Source of the DNA: Arthrobacter sp. MSA 4-2
GTDB lineage: Bacteria; Actinomycetota; Actinomycetes; Actinomycetales; Micrococcaceae
Assembly (NCBI RefSeq): GCF_016405885.1
Contig: NZ_JAEKGC010000003.1
Span: forward strand, 186,001-250,000
DNA: 64,000 bases
Direction: 5' to 3'
Made by a program: the position numbers and the translations under genes. Under the pieces are notes generated by a model. The model worked only from the letters and a program-made list of their open reading frames with translations. It was not told the origin of the DNA and ran no database searches. Below are positions 1 to 9,380 of this stretch, piece after piece. The stretch's first letter is position 1. Each line of letters opens with the position of its first letter.

Positions 1-2
1 CC

Positions 3-416
3 GGCGACCCCCAGTCGCCGGAGGACATCCCGACGGCGGCCGGCGCTGACGGGGTGATTGCCGAAGACGTCCCGCCGTCGGTCCTGACGGCCGGCCACTG
101 CCTCCTTGATTTCACCGACATCGAGAGCGATGTCACCATCGTGACCTGCTCGACGCCGCACCGGGCCCAGCTGATCGCCTCGGAGTTCTATCCAGACGAC
201 GCCAAGTTCCCCGGCCGCGATCAGCTCGGGGCCCGGGCCGACGCGGCCTGTGAAACCGCCCCGATCGACTCCGGCGTCGCGGCCGGAGCCGGCAGGATCG
301 AACTGCTGCGCGTGACGCCGACCGAGGGCACGTGGGCCGACGGCGACCGCCGGGTTGACTGCTTCGCCGTCCTGCAGGACGGTGCGACGCTGAGCCGGAG
401 CCTGCTCACCGAGTAG
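3..416 (+). CDS. Septum_form domain protein, 3' part
   Basis: The frame is open from the left edge, so the N-terminus is outside the window; 137 codons are visible, ending in TAG. The visible part resembles the Septum_form domain of actinobacterial envelope proteins. It has the spaced cysteine motifs GHCL, VTCSTPH and AACE, which could form disulfides outside the membrane. No signal or membrane segment is visible because the 5' end is missing. It converges on clpB with 39 bp between the stops. The family's role is poorly known; the name reflects a suspected link to septation, which this fragment does not test. Confidence 0.65.
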   Translation, partial: GDPQSPEDIPTAAGADGVIAEDVPPSVLTAGHCLLDFTDIESDVTIVTCSTPHRAQLIASEFYPDDAKFPGRDQLGARADAACETAPIDSGVAAGAGRIELLRVTPTEGTWADGDRRVDCFAVLQDGATLSRSLLTE

Positions 417-455
417 GCTCCGGCCTGCTGGAGGAGAGCTGCGGGGCCTGCGCGC

Positions 456-3068
456 CTAGGTGACCGCGCGCAGGCTCAGCCCCTCCCGCTGGCCGTCGGC
501 ACTTCCATCGCCGTCCCGGTCGACCAGGACCCGGTCCCCGTCGGTGATCTCCCCGGCCAGGATTCCCCGGGCGAGCTGGTCGCCGATCTCCCGCTGCACG
601 AGCCGGCGCAGGGGCCGGGCGCCGTAGGCGGGGTCGAACCCGGTGAGGGCCAGCCACTCGCTGGCCGCCGGCGTGACCTCGAGCGTGAGGCGGCGCTCCT
701 GCAGCCGCTTGCCCAGCGCCTCCACCTGAAGGTCGACGATCTTCGACAGCTCATCGAGGCTGAGCGCGTCGAAGATGATCACGTCGTCGAGCCGGTTGAG
801 GAACTCCGGCCGGAAACTGGCGTTCACCGTCGCCATCACGGTCTGGCGGCGGGCCGCGTCATCGAGCGAGGGATCCATCAGGAACTGCGAGCCCAGGTTG
901 GAGGTCAGCACCAGGATGACATTGCGGAAATCCACGGTGCGTCCCTGCCCGTCGGTCAGGCGGCCGTCGTCGAGCACCTGCAGGAGGATGTCGAAGACCT
1001 CCGGGTGAGCCTTCTCCACCTCGTCGAGCAGCACGACGCTGTAGGGACGGCGGCGCACCGCCTCGGTGAGCTGGCCGCCCTCCTCGTAACCGACATAGCC
1101 CGGAGGCGCGCCGACGAGCCGGGCCACCGAGTGCTTCTCGGAGTATTCGGACATGTCGATGCGCACCATGGAGCGCTCGTCGTCGAACAGGAAGTCCGCC
1201 AGCGCCTTCGCGAGTTCGGTCTTGCCCACACCGGTCGGACCGAGGAACAGGAAGGAGCCGGTGGGCCGGTTCGGGTCGGACACCCCGGCCCGGGCACGGC
1301 GCACCGCATCCGAGACCGACGCGACCGCCTTGGACTGGCCGATCAGCCGGGACCCGATGACCTCCTCCATGTGCAGCAGCTTCTGGCTCTCGCCCTGCAG
1401 CATGCGCCCGGCGGGAATGCCGGTCCACGCCGAGATGACCTCCGCGATGTCATTGGCCGTCACCTCTTCGGCCACCATCAGCTCCGGGGCCTCCCCCGCC
1501 GACTCCTGCTCGGCGGCCTGGGCGGCATCGAGTTCGCGCTGCACCTGCGGAATCTCCCCGTAGAGGATTCGCGAGGCCGTCTCCAGGTCGCCCTCGCGCT
1601 GTGCCTTGTCGGCCTGGGAGCGCAGCTCGTCGAGGGAAGCCTTCAGGTCGCCGACCCGGTTCAGGCCCGCCTTCTCGGCCTCCCACCGGGCGTTAAGCGC
1701 CGTCAGCTCCTCCTGCCGGTCCGCCATGACCGCGCGCAGGTCCTCGAGCCTCTCCTGGGATGCTTCGTCGGTCTCCCGTTCCAGCGCGAGCTCCTCCATG
1801 CGCATCCTGGCCATAGCGCGGCGCAGCTCGTCGATCTCCACCGGGGCGGAGTCGATCTCCATGCGCATCCGGGACGCTGCCTCGTCGACGAGGTCGATGG
1901 CCTTGTCCGGCAGCTGCCGCCCGGAGATGTACCGGTTGGACAGGCTCGCCGCGGCCACCAGGGCGGAGTCGGCGATGGAGACCTTGTGGTGGGCCTCGTA
2001 GCGTTCCTTGAGCCCGCGGAGGATGCCGATGGTGTCCTCCACCGACGGCTCTCCCACATAGACCTGCTGGAAGCGACGCTCCAGCGCCGGGTCCTTCTCC
2101 ACATTCTCGCGGTACTCGTCAAGGGTCGTGGCGCCGATCAGACGCAGCTCGCCGCGGGCCAGCATGGGCTTGAGCATGTTGCCGGCGTCCATCGATCCCT
2201 CGGCGGCCCCGGCCCCGACCACGGTGTGCAGCTCGTCGATGAAGGTGACGACCTGCCCGTTGGAGGAGCGGATCTCCTCCAACACGGCCTTGAGCCGCTC
2301 CTCGAATTCGCCGCGGTACTTCGCGCCGGCGATCATCGAGCCGAGGTCGAGGCTGATGAGGGACTTGCCGCGGAGGGATTCGGGGACGTCGCCTTCGACC
2401 ATCCGCTGCGCGAGACCTTCGACGACGGCCGTCTTGCCGACGCCGGGCTCCCCGATCAGCACGGGGTTGTTCTTGGTGCGGCGCGAGAGCACCTGGACCA
2501 CGCGGCGGATCTCGGAGTTCCGCCCGATCACCGGGTCGAGCTTGCCCGCCCGCGCCAGCTCGGTGAGGTCGACGCCGAACTTCTCAAGGGCCTGGAAGGT
2601 GTTCTCCGGGTCGGCGGAGGTTACCCTGCGGTCGCCCCGGACCCCGGGGAGCGCGGCGGCGAGCGCGTCGCGGGAGATTCCGGCCTCGCGCAGGATCCTG
2701 CCGGCCGGACCGGAGTCTGCTGCGAGCCCGAGCAGCAGGTGCTCGGTTGAGACGAACTGGTCCCCCAGCACTTCGGCCTCCTGCTGGGCAGCCGAAACCA
2801 CCTGCAGGGCCCCCCGGGAGAACTGGGCCTGGGCCACGTTCGACCCCGAGGAGGAGGGCAGGGCGCGGATGGCCGTGCTGGCCTGCACGCTGATGTCGTC
2901 GGGCGAGGCGCCGGCGGCCTTGAGCAGGGCCACGGCGATGCCCTCCCGCTGATCCATCAGCGCCTTGAGGAAGTGCGGCGTTTCGACCTGCGGATTGCCC
3001 GCCGTCGAAGCGTTCATCGCCGCAGCCGAAAGAGCCTCCTGGCTCTTGGTGGTGAATTTTGCGTCCAT
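456..3068 (-). CDS. clpB: ATP-dependent disaggregase ClpB
   Basis: ClpB (Hsp100) is a cytoplasmic AAA+ hexamer that threads aggregated proteins through its pore together with DnaK/DnaJ/GrpE. The 870-aa product has the Clp N-domain (about 1-145), a first AAA module with Walker A GEPGVGKT near residue 207, a long coiled-coil middle domain (about 400-530), and a second AAA module with GPTGVGKT near residue 608 and a C-terminal D2-small domain. The ATG at 3068 is chosen over an in-frame start 14 codons upstream because a GAAGGATGG ribosome site precedes it and family proteins begin [13 protein letters not shown] operator upstream places it in the HspR regulon with dnaK in this window. Confidence 0.97.
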   Translation of the reverse strand: MDAKFTTKSQEALSAAAMNASTAGNPQVETPHFLKALMDQREGIAVALLKAAGASPDDISVQASTAIRALPSSSGSNVAQAQFSRGALQVVSAAQQEAEVLGDQFVSTEHLLLGLAADSGPAGRILREAGISRDALAAALPGVRGDRRVTSADPENTFQALEKFGVDLTELARAGKLDPVIGRNSEIRRVVQVLSRRTKNNPVLIGEPGVGKTAVVEGLAQRMVEGDVPESLRGKSLISLDLGSMIAGAKYRGEFEERLKAVLEEIRSSNGQVVTFIDELHTVVGAGAAEGSMDAGNMLKPMLARGELRLIGATTLDEYRENVEKDPALERRFQQVYVGEPSVEDTIGILRGLKERYEAHHKVSIADSALVAAASLSNRYISGRQLPDKAIDLVDEAASRMRMEIDSAPVEIDELRRAMARMRMEELALERETDEASQERLEDLRAVMADRQEELTALNARWEAEKAGLNRVGDLKASLDELRSQADKAQREGDLETASRILYGEIPQVQRELDAAQAAEQESAGEAPELMVAEEVTANDIAEVISAWTGIPAGRMLQGESQKLLHMEEVIGSRLIGQSKAVASVSDAVRRARAGVSDPNRPTGSFLFLGPTGVGKTELAKALADFLFDDERSMVRIDMSEYSEKHSVARLVGAPPGYVGYEEGGQLTEAVRRRPYSVVLLDEVEKAHPEVFDILLQVLDDGRLTDGQGRTVDFRNVILVLTSNLGSQFLMDPSLDDAARRQTVMATVNASFRPEFLNRLDDVIIFDALSLDELSKIVDLQVEALGKRLQERRLTLEVTPAASEWLALTGFDPAYGARPLRRLVQREIGDQLARGILAGEITDGDRVLVDRDGDGSADGQREGLSLRAVT

Positions 3069-3124
3069 CAACCCATCCTTCGCTATCGACGATGTTCCTG
3101 CTCGGAACACCCTCCAAAACCTAA

Positions 3125-3145
3125 GTTGAGTGTACCTGACTCAAC
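3125..3145. promoter_or_regulatory. HAIR operator (HspR site) of clpB
   Basis: This is a perfect inverted repeat, GTTGAGT-N7-ACTCAAC, which matches the HspR-associated inverted repeat consensus (CTTGAGT-N7-ACTCAAG) except for the outermost base of each arm. It lies 57 bp upstream of the clpB start. hspR itself is in this window at 14066-14488. Confidence 0.92.
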
Positions 3146-3253
3146 CTTGTCGCGCGGAATTTTATGCCCGGTCCGCCTCCAGCGAAGCCGCCGGCTGCTG
3201 CCCGGCCCGCCGGCGTTCTTTCGAACCCGGTCCGGAGAGGGGCCGCTGTCGGC

Positions 3254-3259
3254 CATAAT
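3254..3259 (+). promoter_or_regulatory. -10 box, leaderless start of the PBP gene
   Basis: CATAAT ends exactly 6 nt before the ATG at 3266, and no ribosome site is present. This predicts transcription starting at the A of the start codon. Confidence 0.55.
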
Positions 3260-3265
3260 GGCCCG

Positions 3266-5245
3266 ATGGGGAAATTTCATCGACTCACCGCCGTCCTTAC
3301 CACCGCCGTCCTGGCCGCCTCGCTCGCCGCCTGCGCCGACGACCGGCCCAGCGCCGCCGACGCCGCGAAAGAGCTCGCAGCGGGCCTGTCGAAACTCGAC
3401 GTCGGGGGCTCCGCCTTCACCGTAGTCAGGGCCGAGGACGTCACCACGGACCTGGGCACCATCACCGAGGCACTCGCCCCCCTGAAGCCCAAGGTGACCG
3501 CCGGCGGCGTCGAATCCACCGGTGAGGACACCGCCACCGCCACCCTGGACTATGTGTGGGACGTCGACGCCTCGGACGAGGACTGGACGTACTCGACGTC
3601 AGTGGAGCTCTCCCGGGAGGAGGACGAGTGGCAGGCCGAATGGGACCCGTCCATCTTCGTGCCGGAACTGCGCGTCGATGAACACCTCGCCCGTGAGGAA
3701 ATTCCTGCTGACCGGGGCGACATCACCGGTGCCAACGGCGAGGTCCTCGTCACGCAGCGCACGGTCCTGCGGGTCGGCATCGACAAGACCAAAGCCCCCG
3801 AGGAGGGGCACGACGCCGCGGCGCGTGCCCTCGCCGCACTCGTGGAGATCGATCCGGCGTCCTACGCGGAGCAGGTGGCCGCTGCCGGCGCGGAGGCGTT
3901 CGTTGAGGCCATCGTGCTGCGCGAGGACGCCCCGCTCGCGGCCGACCGCGCCGCCATCGATGCCATTCCGGGGGCGGTTGCCCTTCAGGACTTCCGCGAA
4001 CTGGCCCCGACCCGCTCATTTGCCCGTGAGCTGCTGGGCACCGTCGGGGAACCGACGGCCGAACTGATCGAGCAGTCCGGCGGGAAGCTCGAGGCCGGGG
4101 ACATCACCGGCCTTTCCGGCCTGCAGCAGCAGCACAACGACCTGCTCGCCGGGACCCCCGGGGTGATGATCACCGCGGTTCTCGGCGACGGAACCACCCT
4201 GACACCCCGGCCGCTGTTCTCCAAGTCCCCGGTGAATGGAAAGCCGCTCGCCACGACGCTCGACGCGAAGCTGCAGACCCTCGCCGAGAACACCCTTGCC
4301 GAGGAGCCCTCGGCGTCCTCGATCGTCGCAATCCGCCCCAGTACCGGGGAAATCCTGACCGCCGCCAACGGGCCCGGCAGCGAAGGCCTGCCCACCGCGC
4401 TGCTCGGGCAGTACCCGCCGGGGTCCACCTTCAAGATCGCGACCACCCTCGCGCTGCTGCGCAAGGGCCTCACTCCGGAGTCCCCCACCGAATGCCCCGC
4501 CGAACTCACAGTCGACGGGCGCAGCTTCAACAATGCGAGCACCTACCCCGCGCAGTTCACCGGGACGATCCCGCTGCTCCAAAGCTTCGCGCAGTCCTGC
4601 AACACCGGGTTCATCTCCAACCGCGACAAGGTGTCCCAGCAGGAACTCGCCTCGGCCGCCGCTGACCTCGGCGTCGGGATCGAAGCCTCCATCGGCACGC
4701 CCGCCTTCTTCGGCGTCGTTCCCGCCGAGGCCGAAGGCACCGCGCACGCCGCGTCGATGATCGGGCAGGGCGAAATCCTCGTCTCGCCGCTGGCGCTGGC
4801 GACCATGGCAGCGAGCGTCGGCAAGGGCGCCAGGGTCACCCCGACGGTGATGGCGGGCGGGCAGGACGACGCGTCGCCGTCGGACTCTGCGCCGTCGGCA
4901 TCCCCGTCCCCGTCCTCCGGGCCGTCGGAGGATGCCTCAAAGTCCACCAATGCGCCGGCCGAACCCAGCAAACTGACAGAGGAGGAGGCCGCCACCCTGC
5001 GGACGCTGATGCGGGCCGTGGTCACCGAGGGCGGCGCGGGCATGCTCGCCGGCGTCCCGGGCGAACCCGTGCATGCGAAGACCGGGACCGCGGAGTTCGG
5101 CAGCGAGACCCCGCCGCGCACCCACGCGTGGATCGTCGCGCTGCAGGGCGACCTTGCCGTGGCGGTCTTCGTGGAAGAGGGCGAGCTCGGCTCAACCTCG
5201 GGAGGGCCGCTCATGGAGGCGTTCCTTCGGGGAGCCGGCTCCTAG
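3266..5245 (+). CDS. Penicillin-binding transpeptidase (class B PBP), lipoprotein form
   Basis: This 659-aa D,D-transpeptidase should cross-link peptidoglycan outside the membrane. An N-terminal signal ends in a lipobox-like LAASLAAC, so it is probably lipid-anchored rather than held by the usual transmembrane helix. Next come a MecA_N/NTF2-like domain (about 35-150), a PBP dimer region, and the transpeptidase domain with STFK (nucleophile Ser387), SCN (444-446) and KTG (605-607). A Ser/Pro/Ala-rich low-complexity insert (about 535-570) sits before KTG. The ATG at 3266 is chosen because it starts the signal peptide and lies 6 nt after a CATAAT box; an open frame continues upstream but has no signal. 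It is transcribed away from clpB. Confidence 0.9.
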   Translation: MGKFHRLTAVLTTAVLAASLAACADDRPSAADAAKELAAGLSKLDVGGSAFTVVRAEDVTTDLGTITEALAPLKPKVTAGGVESTGEDTATATLDYVWDVDASDEDWTYSTSVELSREEDEWQAEWDPSIFVPELRVDEHLAREEIPADRGDITGANGEVLVTQRTVLRVGIDKTKAPEEGHDAAARALAALVEIDPASYAEQVAAAGAEAFVEAIVLREDAPLAADRAAIDAIPGAVALQDFRELAPTRSFARELLGTVGEPTAELIEQSGGKLEAGDITGLSGLQQQHNDLLAGTPGVMITAVLGDGTTLTPRPLFSKSPVNGKPLATTLDAKLQTLAENTLAEEPSASSIVAIRPSTGEILTAANGPGSEGLPTALLGQYPPGSTFKIATTLALLRKGLTPESPTECPAELTVDGRSFNNASTYPAQFTGTIPLLQSFAQSCNTGFISNRDKVSQQELASAAADLGVGIEASIGTPAFFGVVPAEAEGTAHAASMIGQGEILVSPLALATMAASVGKGARVTPTVMAGGQDDASPSDSAPSASPSPSSGPSEDASKSTNAPAEPSKLTEEEAATLRTLMRAVVTEGGAGMLAGVPGEPVHAKTGTAEFGSETPPRTHAWIVALQGDLAVAVFVEEGELGSTSGGPLMEAFLRGAGS

Positions 5246-5260
5246 GAGACACTCATTTCC

Positions 5261-5363
5261 GCCGAAAGTGCAGCTCACCACGCTCTGCACCAACCACGTC
5301 CGCCGAACGTGCAGCTCACCACGCTTCCAGCGCACCTAAGCGTGGTGAGCTGCCAACTCGGCG
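5261..5363. repeat. Dispersed palindromic repeat, copy A
   Basis: A half copy (5261-5284) is followed by a full copy (5301-5363). The full copy has a perfect 16-bp inverted repeat, GCAGCTCACCACGCTT at 5311-5326 and its complement at 5338-5353, with outer arms CGCCGA (5301-5306) and TCGGCG (5358-5363). It lies between the convergent PBP and yccF genes and would also fold as a hairpin in RNA. Related copies are B (5883-5977), C (31624-31720) and D (32837-32898). Confidence 0.85.
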
Positions 5364-5416
5364 GGGTTTCCGGGCGCACTCCCGCGTCCCGGCGCCTTGG
5401 CGCTCCCGACCCGGGG

Positions 5417-5818
5417 TCAGCGGTACTGGGGAATTCGAGTGCCACGCGTCTCCACGATGACCTTCCCCAGCGGCATCAGTGACACAGGGATGAGCTTGAG
5501 GTTGGCGATGCCCAGGGGGATCCCGATGATGCTCACGAACATGGGGATCGCCGTGAGGACGTGCCCGATGGCGATCCAGATCCCCGCGACGAGCAGCCAG
5601 ATGATGTTGCCCACGGTGGAGAAGAAGGACACCTGCCCACCCCGGTCCACCACTGTCCGTCCGAACGGCCACAGGGCGTAGAGGCCGATCCGGAATGAGG
5701 CGATTCCGAAGGGGATCGTGATGATCAGGACGCAGCACAGGATCCCGGCGGCGAAGTAGCCGAGGGCCAGCCAGATACCGCCGAAGAGCAGCCAGATCAC
5801 GTTCAGGAGTGTATTCAT
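5417..5818 (-). CDS. yccF: YccF domain membrane protein
   Basis: The 133-aa protein has two YccF repeats, each an N..WLL..G.W...G hairpin of two membrane helices followed by IxPFGIA or IGIPLGIAN and an LxP(F/L)G motif. It is an inner-membrane protein of unknown biochemical role. The ATG at 5818 starts the first repeat (MNTLLNVIW); a start six codons earlier is possible. GACAAT lies 6 nt before the chosen ATG, suggesting a leaderless mRNA. The gene stands alone, bracketed by repeat copies A and B. Confidence 0.85.
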   Translation of the reverse strand: MNTLLNVIWLLFGGIWLALGYFAAGILCCVLIITIPFGIASFRIGLYALWPFGRTVVDRGGQVSFFSTVGNIIWLLVAGIWIAIGHVLTAIPMFVSIIGIPLGIANLKLIPVSLMPLGKVIVETRGTRIPQYR

Positions 5819-5882
5819 GGGCCCATTGTCGCGCATCGCAGGGCACGGCGTCCGGGGATCTGCTCCGCGGCCCCTCGGCCCC

Positions 5883-5977
5883 CGCCGAAACTGCAGCTCA
5901 CCACGCCTCCACCCCGTCGAAACTGCAGCTCACCACGCTTTCGCGCGCCCAAAGCGTGGTTATCTGCCAAGTCGGCG
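5883..5977. repeat. Dispersed palindromic repeat, copy B
   Basis: A half copy (5883-5906) is followed by a full copy (5915-5977). The left arm ends GCAGCTCACCACGCTT (5925-5940) and the right arm is AAGCGTGGTTATCTGC (5952-5967), with two mismatches to a perfect inverted repeat, then TCGGCG as in copy A. A run of nine C follows at 5978-5986. It lies upstream of yccF and downstream of the DEAD-box helicase gene. Confidence 0.85.
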
Positions 5978-6011
5978 CCCCCCCCCACCGCAAAACGCCC
6001 CGCACAGCAGA

Positions 6012-6041
6012 AAGGCCCCTTCCCGTGCGGGAAGGGGCCTT
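6012..6041. terminator. Terminator hairpin after the DEAD-box helicase
   Basis: Perfect 13-bp stem, AAGGCCCCTTCCC (6012-6024) with its complement at 6029-6041 and a 4-nt loop. It lies 46 bp past the helicase stop on the minus strand. The U-tract is weak (TTTCTG). Confidence 0.75.
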
Positions 6042-6045
6042 CTGT

Positions 6046-6080
6046 TGGATCGGCTCTGCTGGATCGGCTCTGCCGGATCA
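6046..6080. repeat. Short tandem repeat, 14-bp unit
   Basis: TGGATCGGCTCTGC occurs twice in tandem and a third, diverged unit (CGGATCAGCGG) follows, between the helicase stop and its terminator. Confidence 0.6.
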
Positions 6081-6087
6081 GCGGAGC

Positions 6088-7758
6088 TTAGCGCGTGCGG
6101 CGGTCGTTCGACGCCGGGGCGCTTGCCCTGCGCGAGCCACCCGCGCGACCGGCGCTGGCGGGACGGCCCGCAGCGGCCGGTGCGTGGCTGCGCTGGCCCG
6201 AGGACGTTCCACCGGCGGCCGCCGGACGGCGGGGAGCGACGTCCGCGGCGCGCTGACCCGTTGCGGGACGGCGGCTGCGGGTTCCGGCGGTGTCGGCGGC
6301 GGGACGGCCCTCGGCGGAGCGTCGGCGGCCTGCGCCGGCGCCTGCCTCGGTGCCGAAGCGCGGTGCCTGCGGCTGGTCCTTGCGGCGGTCGGCGCGGTTG
6401 CCCTGGGCGGGCTGCGCCTCGGCCGCGACACGTCCACGGCCACCCCTGCCGCCGCGTCCGCCGGCGGCGGGTGCTGCGGCGCCGCGGCGGGCGCGCTTGC
6501 GCTGGGCGTTGGCACCGGTGGAGGTGCCCTCGCCGCGGGCGGTGTCACGCTGGGCGATGAGTGCGGCGCGGGTGCGCGGATCGATCTTTTCCGCAACGTC
6601 ACCGATCAGCTTGCCGACGAGCGGCGAGGTCGCCTTGACGTTCTCGAAGGCGACGTCGACGCCGGCGGCGCGCATCAGCTTCTGCACCTCGGACTTCTGC
6701 TCCGGCAGGGTGATCGTCACGACGGTGCCCGAGGACCCGGCGCGGGCGGTGCGGCCCGAACGGTGGAGGTATGCCTTGTGCTCGGTCGGCGGGTCGACGT
6801 GGACGACCAGTTCGACGTCGTCAACGTGCACGCCGCGGGCGGCCACGTCGGTCGCCACGAGGACGCGCACATCGCCGCTGGAGAACTCCGCAAGGTTCCG
6901 GTCACGGGCATTCTGCGAGAGGTTGCCGTGGAGGTCGACCGCGGGGATGCCGGCGTCGGTGAGGGTCTTGGCCAGCTTGCGGGCGTGGTGCTTGGTGCGC
7001 ATGAACAGCAGGCGGCGCCCGGTGCCGGAGGCAAGCTGGACGATCAGCTGCTTCTTCTGGGTCTGGTCGCCGATGAGCAGCACGTGGTGCTCCATGGTGG
7101 TCACCGCGGCCTGGGGATCGTCGACCGAGTGGGTGACGGGCTTGCTCAGGTACCGGTTGACGAGCTTGTCCACGCCGTTGTCGAGGGTCGCCGAGAACAG
7201 CAGGCGCTGGCCCTCGGTGGGCGTGGTGTCCATGATCTTCTTCACGACGGGCAGGAAGCCCAGGTCGGCCATGTGGTCGGCCTCATCGAGGATGGTGATC
7301 TCCACCGATTCAAGGGTGATGAGCTTCTGGCGCATCAGGTCCTCGAGGCGCCCGGGGCAGGCGATGACGATGTCGACGCCGGCCCGCAGGGCCTTCTCCT
7401 GGCGCTGCTGGGAAACCCCGCCGTAGATGACGGTGGTGTTCAGGCCCAGCTCGTTGGCCAGGGGCTCGACGGTGTTGTTGATCTGCGTGGCCAGCTCGCG
7501 GGTCGGGGCGAGGATCAGGGCCAGCGGGCGTCCGGGCTTGCGCCGGTAGGCAGCCTCCTGCTCGGCGAGCCGGGACACCATGGGAAGGGCAAAAGCGAGG
7601 GTCTTTCCCGAGCCGGTGCGGCCGCGGCCGAGGACGTCGCGTCCCGCGAGGGTGTCGGGGAGGGTCTTGACCTGGATGGGGAAAGGTTCGGTGATTCCCT
7701 GCGCGGTCAGGTTCGAAACCAGGGCTTTGGGCACACCAAGGGCGGCAAAAGTAGTCAT
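6088..7758 (-). CDS. DEAD-box RNA helicase
   Basis: The 556-aa protein is an ATP-dependent RNA helicase, probably acting in mRNA decay, ribosome assembly or cold adaptation. Motifs occur in order: Q motif FPIQ (26-29), Walker A GRGRTGSGKT (44-53), PTRELA (85-90), CPGR (134-137, usually TPGR), DEAD (158-161), SAT (189-191), then ATDVAARG and HRSGRTARAG in the second RecA domain. After about residue 425 follows a long Arg/Gly/Ala-rich basic tail, typical of actinobacterial members and likely to bind RNA. The ATG at 7758 lies directly before the conserved N-terminus. It has its own terminator and a long untranslated upstream region. Confidence 0.93.
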   Translation of the reverse strand: MTTFAALGVPKALVSNLTAQGITEPFPIQVKTLPDTLAGRDVLGRGRTGSGKTLAFALPMVSRLAEQEAAYRRKPGRPLALILAPTRELATQINNTVEPLANELGLNTTVIYGGVSQQRQEKALRAGVDIVIACPGRLEDLMRQKLITLESVEITILDEADHMADLGFLPVVKKIMDTTPTEGQRLLFSATLDNGVDKLVNRYLSKPVTHSVDDPQAAVTTMEHHVLLIGDQTQKKQLIVQLASGTGRRLLFMRTKHHARKLAKTLTDAGIPAVDLHGNLSQNARDRNLAEFSSGDVRVLVATDVAARGVHVDDVELVVHVDPPTEHKAYLHRSGRTARAGSSGTVVTITLPEQKSEVQKLMRAAGVDVAFENVKATSPLVGKLIGDVAEKIDPRTRAALIAQRDTARGEGTSTGANAQRKRARRGAAAPAAGGRGGRGGRGRVAAEAQPAQGNRADRRKDQPQAPRFGTEAGAGAGRRRSAEGRPAADTAGTRSRRPATGQRAADVAPRRPAAAGGTSSGQRSHAPAAAGRPASAGRAGGSRRASAPASNDRRTR

Positions 7759-8092
7759 GTATATACACGAACTTTCTTCTCATCTTCCCCGGCGCCGGTT
7801 GGCACAGGGGTTCGCCGAAGAAAAGTCAGACAGTGTCCACCGCGCTTCCATACGGGAAGCTGGATGCGGGACAAAAGAAAGCGCTCATCGACGCAGGCTG
7901 CGGGTATCGGGGCCGTCTCCGGCCTCCGGGATACGCAGGCATGTCCTTCCACCCTACCAGCCGGAACGGCCTCCGCCTGACGCGCACCGTCCCCGAGACA
8001 CTACGCCCCTCCCGTTTTCCGGCACCGTCTGGGAGGGTGTGAGAACCCCCACACCAGGGAAACCATCGACCGAATCCACCAGGAGGACCTCA
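7759..8092. other. Gene-free stretch: helicase leader and amidohydrolase promoter
   Basis: 334 bp between divergent genes. In the helicase orientation it can fold a hairpin at 7904-7934: GTATC/GATAC outer and GGCCG/CGGCC inner stems with a 4-nt loop. A 65-codon minus-strand frame (7755-7952) overlaps the helicase start but resembles nothing I know and has no convincing ribosome site. The right end carries the AGGAGGA ribosome site (8080-8086) of the M20 gene. Confidence 0.5.
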
Positions 8093-9331
8093 ATGACCGC
8101 CACCCCCGCCAGCCTGCTCGAGGAGGCACGCCAGCTCCACGGCGGCCTGACCGATCTGCGGCACCGCCTGCACCGCGAACCCGAGATCGGGCTGTCCCTT
8201 CCGCGGACCCAGCAGAAGGTCCTCGAGGCCCTTGAGGGCCTCCCGTACGAGGTGACGCTGGGCGAGGAGACGACCTCCGTCACCGCCGTCCTGCGCGGCA
8301 CCGCCGCCTCGGCCGGCCGGCGGCCCACGGTGCTGCTGCGCGGGGACATGGACGCCCTCCCGGTTCAGGAACGCACCGGGGAGCAGTTCTCGTCCACCAT
8401 CGACGGCGTGATGCACGCCTGCGGGCACGACCTGCACACCTCCATGCTCGCCGGCGCCGCCGGTCTGCTCGCCGCCCACCGGGACGAAGTGGCCGGCGAC
8501 GTCGTGCTCATGTTCCAGCCCGGTGAGGAGGGCTTCGACGGCGCGGCGGTGATGATCCGCGAGGGCATCCTCGAGGCCTCCGGCCGGCTGCCCGACGCGG
8601 CCTACGGACTCCATGTGACCTCCTCGCTGCTGCCCAATGGGATCTTCGCCAGCAGGGGCGGCACGCTGATGTCGGCCTCGGACGGACTCATGGTGACGGT
8701 CCGCGGCGCCGGCGGCCACGGCTCGGCCCCGCACACCGCGAAGGACCCGGTCACCGTGGCCGCCGAAATCGTCACGCAGCTGCAGGTGATGGTGACCCGG
8801 CAGTTCAATATGTTCGACCCGGTGGTGATCTCCGTCGGCGTGCTTCAGGCGGGCACGAAGCGGAACATCATTCCCGACACGGCCCGGATCGAGGCCACCG
8901 TGCGGACCTTCTCGGCGGAAAACCGGGAGAAGATGGCTGCCATCGCCCCACGCCTGGTGCGCGGCATCGCCGAGGCGCACGGGCTGGAGGCCGACGTCGA
9001 CTACGAGACCGAGTACCCGCTGACCGTGACGAACTTCTCGGAGACCCTCCATGCGCAGGAGCAGGTCGACGCGCTCTTCGGCCCCGGCCGGTACACGGAG
9101 ATGCAGCAGCCCCTGAGCGGTTCCGAAGACTTCTCGCGCATCCTGGAGGCGGTCCCCGGCAGCTTCGTCTTCCTCGCCGCCACTCCCCCGGGCGCCGACC
9201 CGCGCTCGGCACCGTTCAACCACTCGCCCCTGGCCGTGTTCGACGACAATGTCCTGGCCGACGGCGCCGCCCTGTACGCCCAGCTGGCGCTGTCCCGGCT
9301 GGCGTCCCTCGCCGCGTCGGGCATCGGCTGA
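8093..9331 (+). CDS. M20-family amidohydrolase (hippurate hydrolase-like)
   Basis: The 412-aa cytoplasmic metallohydrolase cleaves N-acyl or N-benzoyl amino acid amide bonds, as hippurate and IAA-amino-acid hydrolases do. Metal-binding motifs are HACGHDLHTS, PGEEGFDGA and a C-terminal GSEDF; the dimerisation (lid) domain follows at about 195-300 (GGHGSAPHTA). The ATG at 8093 follows AGGAGGACCTCA and begins the conserved N-terminus; the frame extends further upstream without homology. Substrate cannot be told from sequence. It stands alone before trmB (49 bp gap). Confidence 0.9.
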   Translation: MTATPASLLEEARQLHGGLTDLRHRLHREPEIGLSLPRTQQKVLEALEGLPYEVTLGEETTSVTAVLRGTAASAGRRPTVLLRGDMDALPVQERTGEQFSSTIDGVMHACGHDLHTSMLAGAAGLLAAHRDEVAGDVVLMFQPGEEGFDGAAVMIREGILEASGRLPDAAYGLHVTSSLLPNGIFASRGGTLMSASDGLMVTVRGAGGHGSAPHTAKDPVTVAAEIVTQLQVMVTRQFNMFDPVVISVGVLQAGTKRNIIPDTARIEATVRTFSAENREKMAAIAPRLVRGIAEAHGLEADVDYETEYPLTVTNFSETLHAQEQVDALFGPGRYTEMQQPLSGSEDFSRILEAVPGSFVFLAATPPGADPRSAPFNHSPLAVFDDNVLADGAALYAQLALSRLASLAASGIG

Positions 9332-9380
9332 GAGTCCGGCGGCCCCGCGCCGGGCACGCCGGACGGTAGCCTTGAGGGTG

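Noticed and set aside
1005-2750. Long open frame opposite clpB (581 codons, plus strand)
   Set aside because: It mirrors the codon pattern of clpB, has no homology-like motifs, and such antisense frames are expected in high-GC DNA. The same applies to the long frames opposite dnaK (16235-18175), the MMPL gene (19297-21096), the CtaG region and the NHL gene.
5301-5363. Repeat copy A read as a simple bidirectional terminator
   Set aside because: It could terminate RNA, but the same sequence with half copies recurs at three other loci, two of them not between convergent genes, so a repeat family explains it better.
7755-7952. 65-codon frame in the DEAD-box helicase leader, possible regulatory peptide
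   Set aside because: No clear ribosome site, no recognisable sequence, and it overlaps the helicase start; the hairpin in the leader is better supported.
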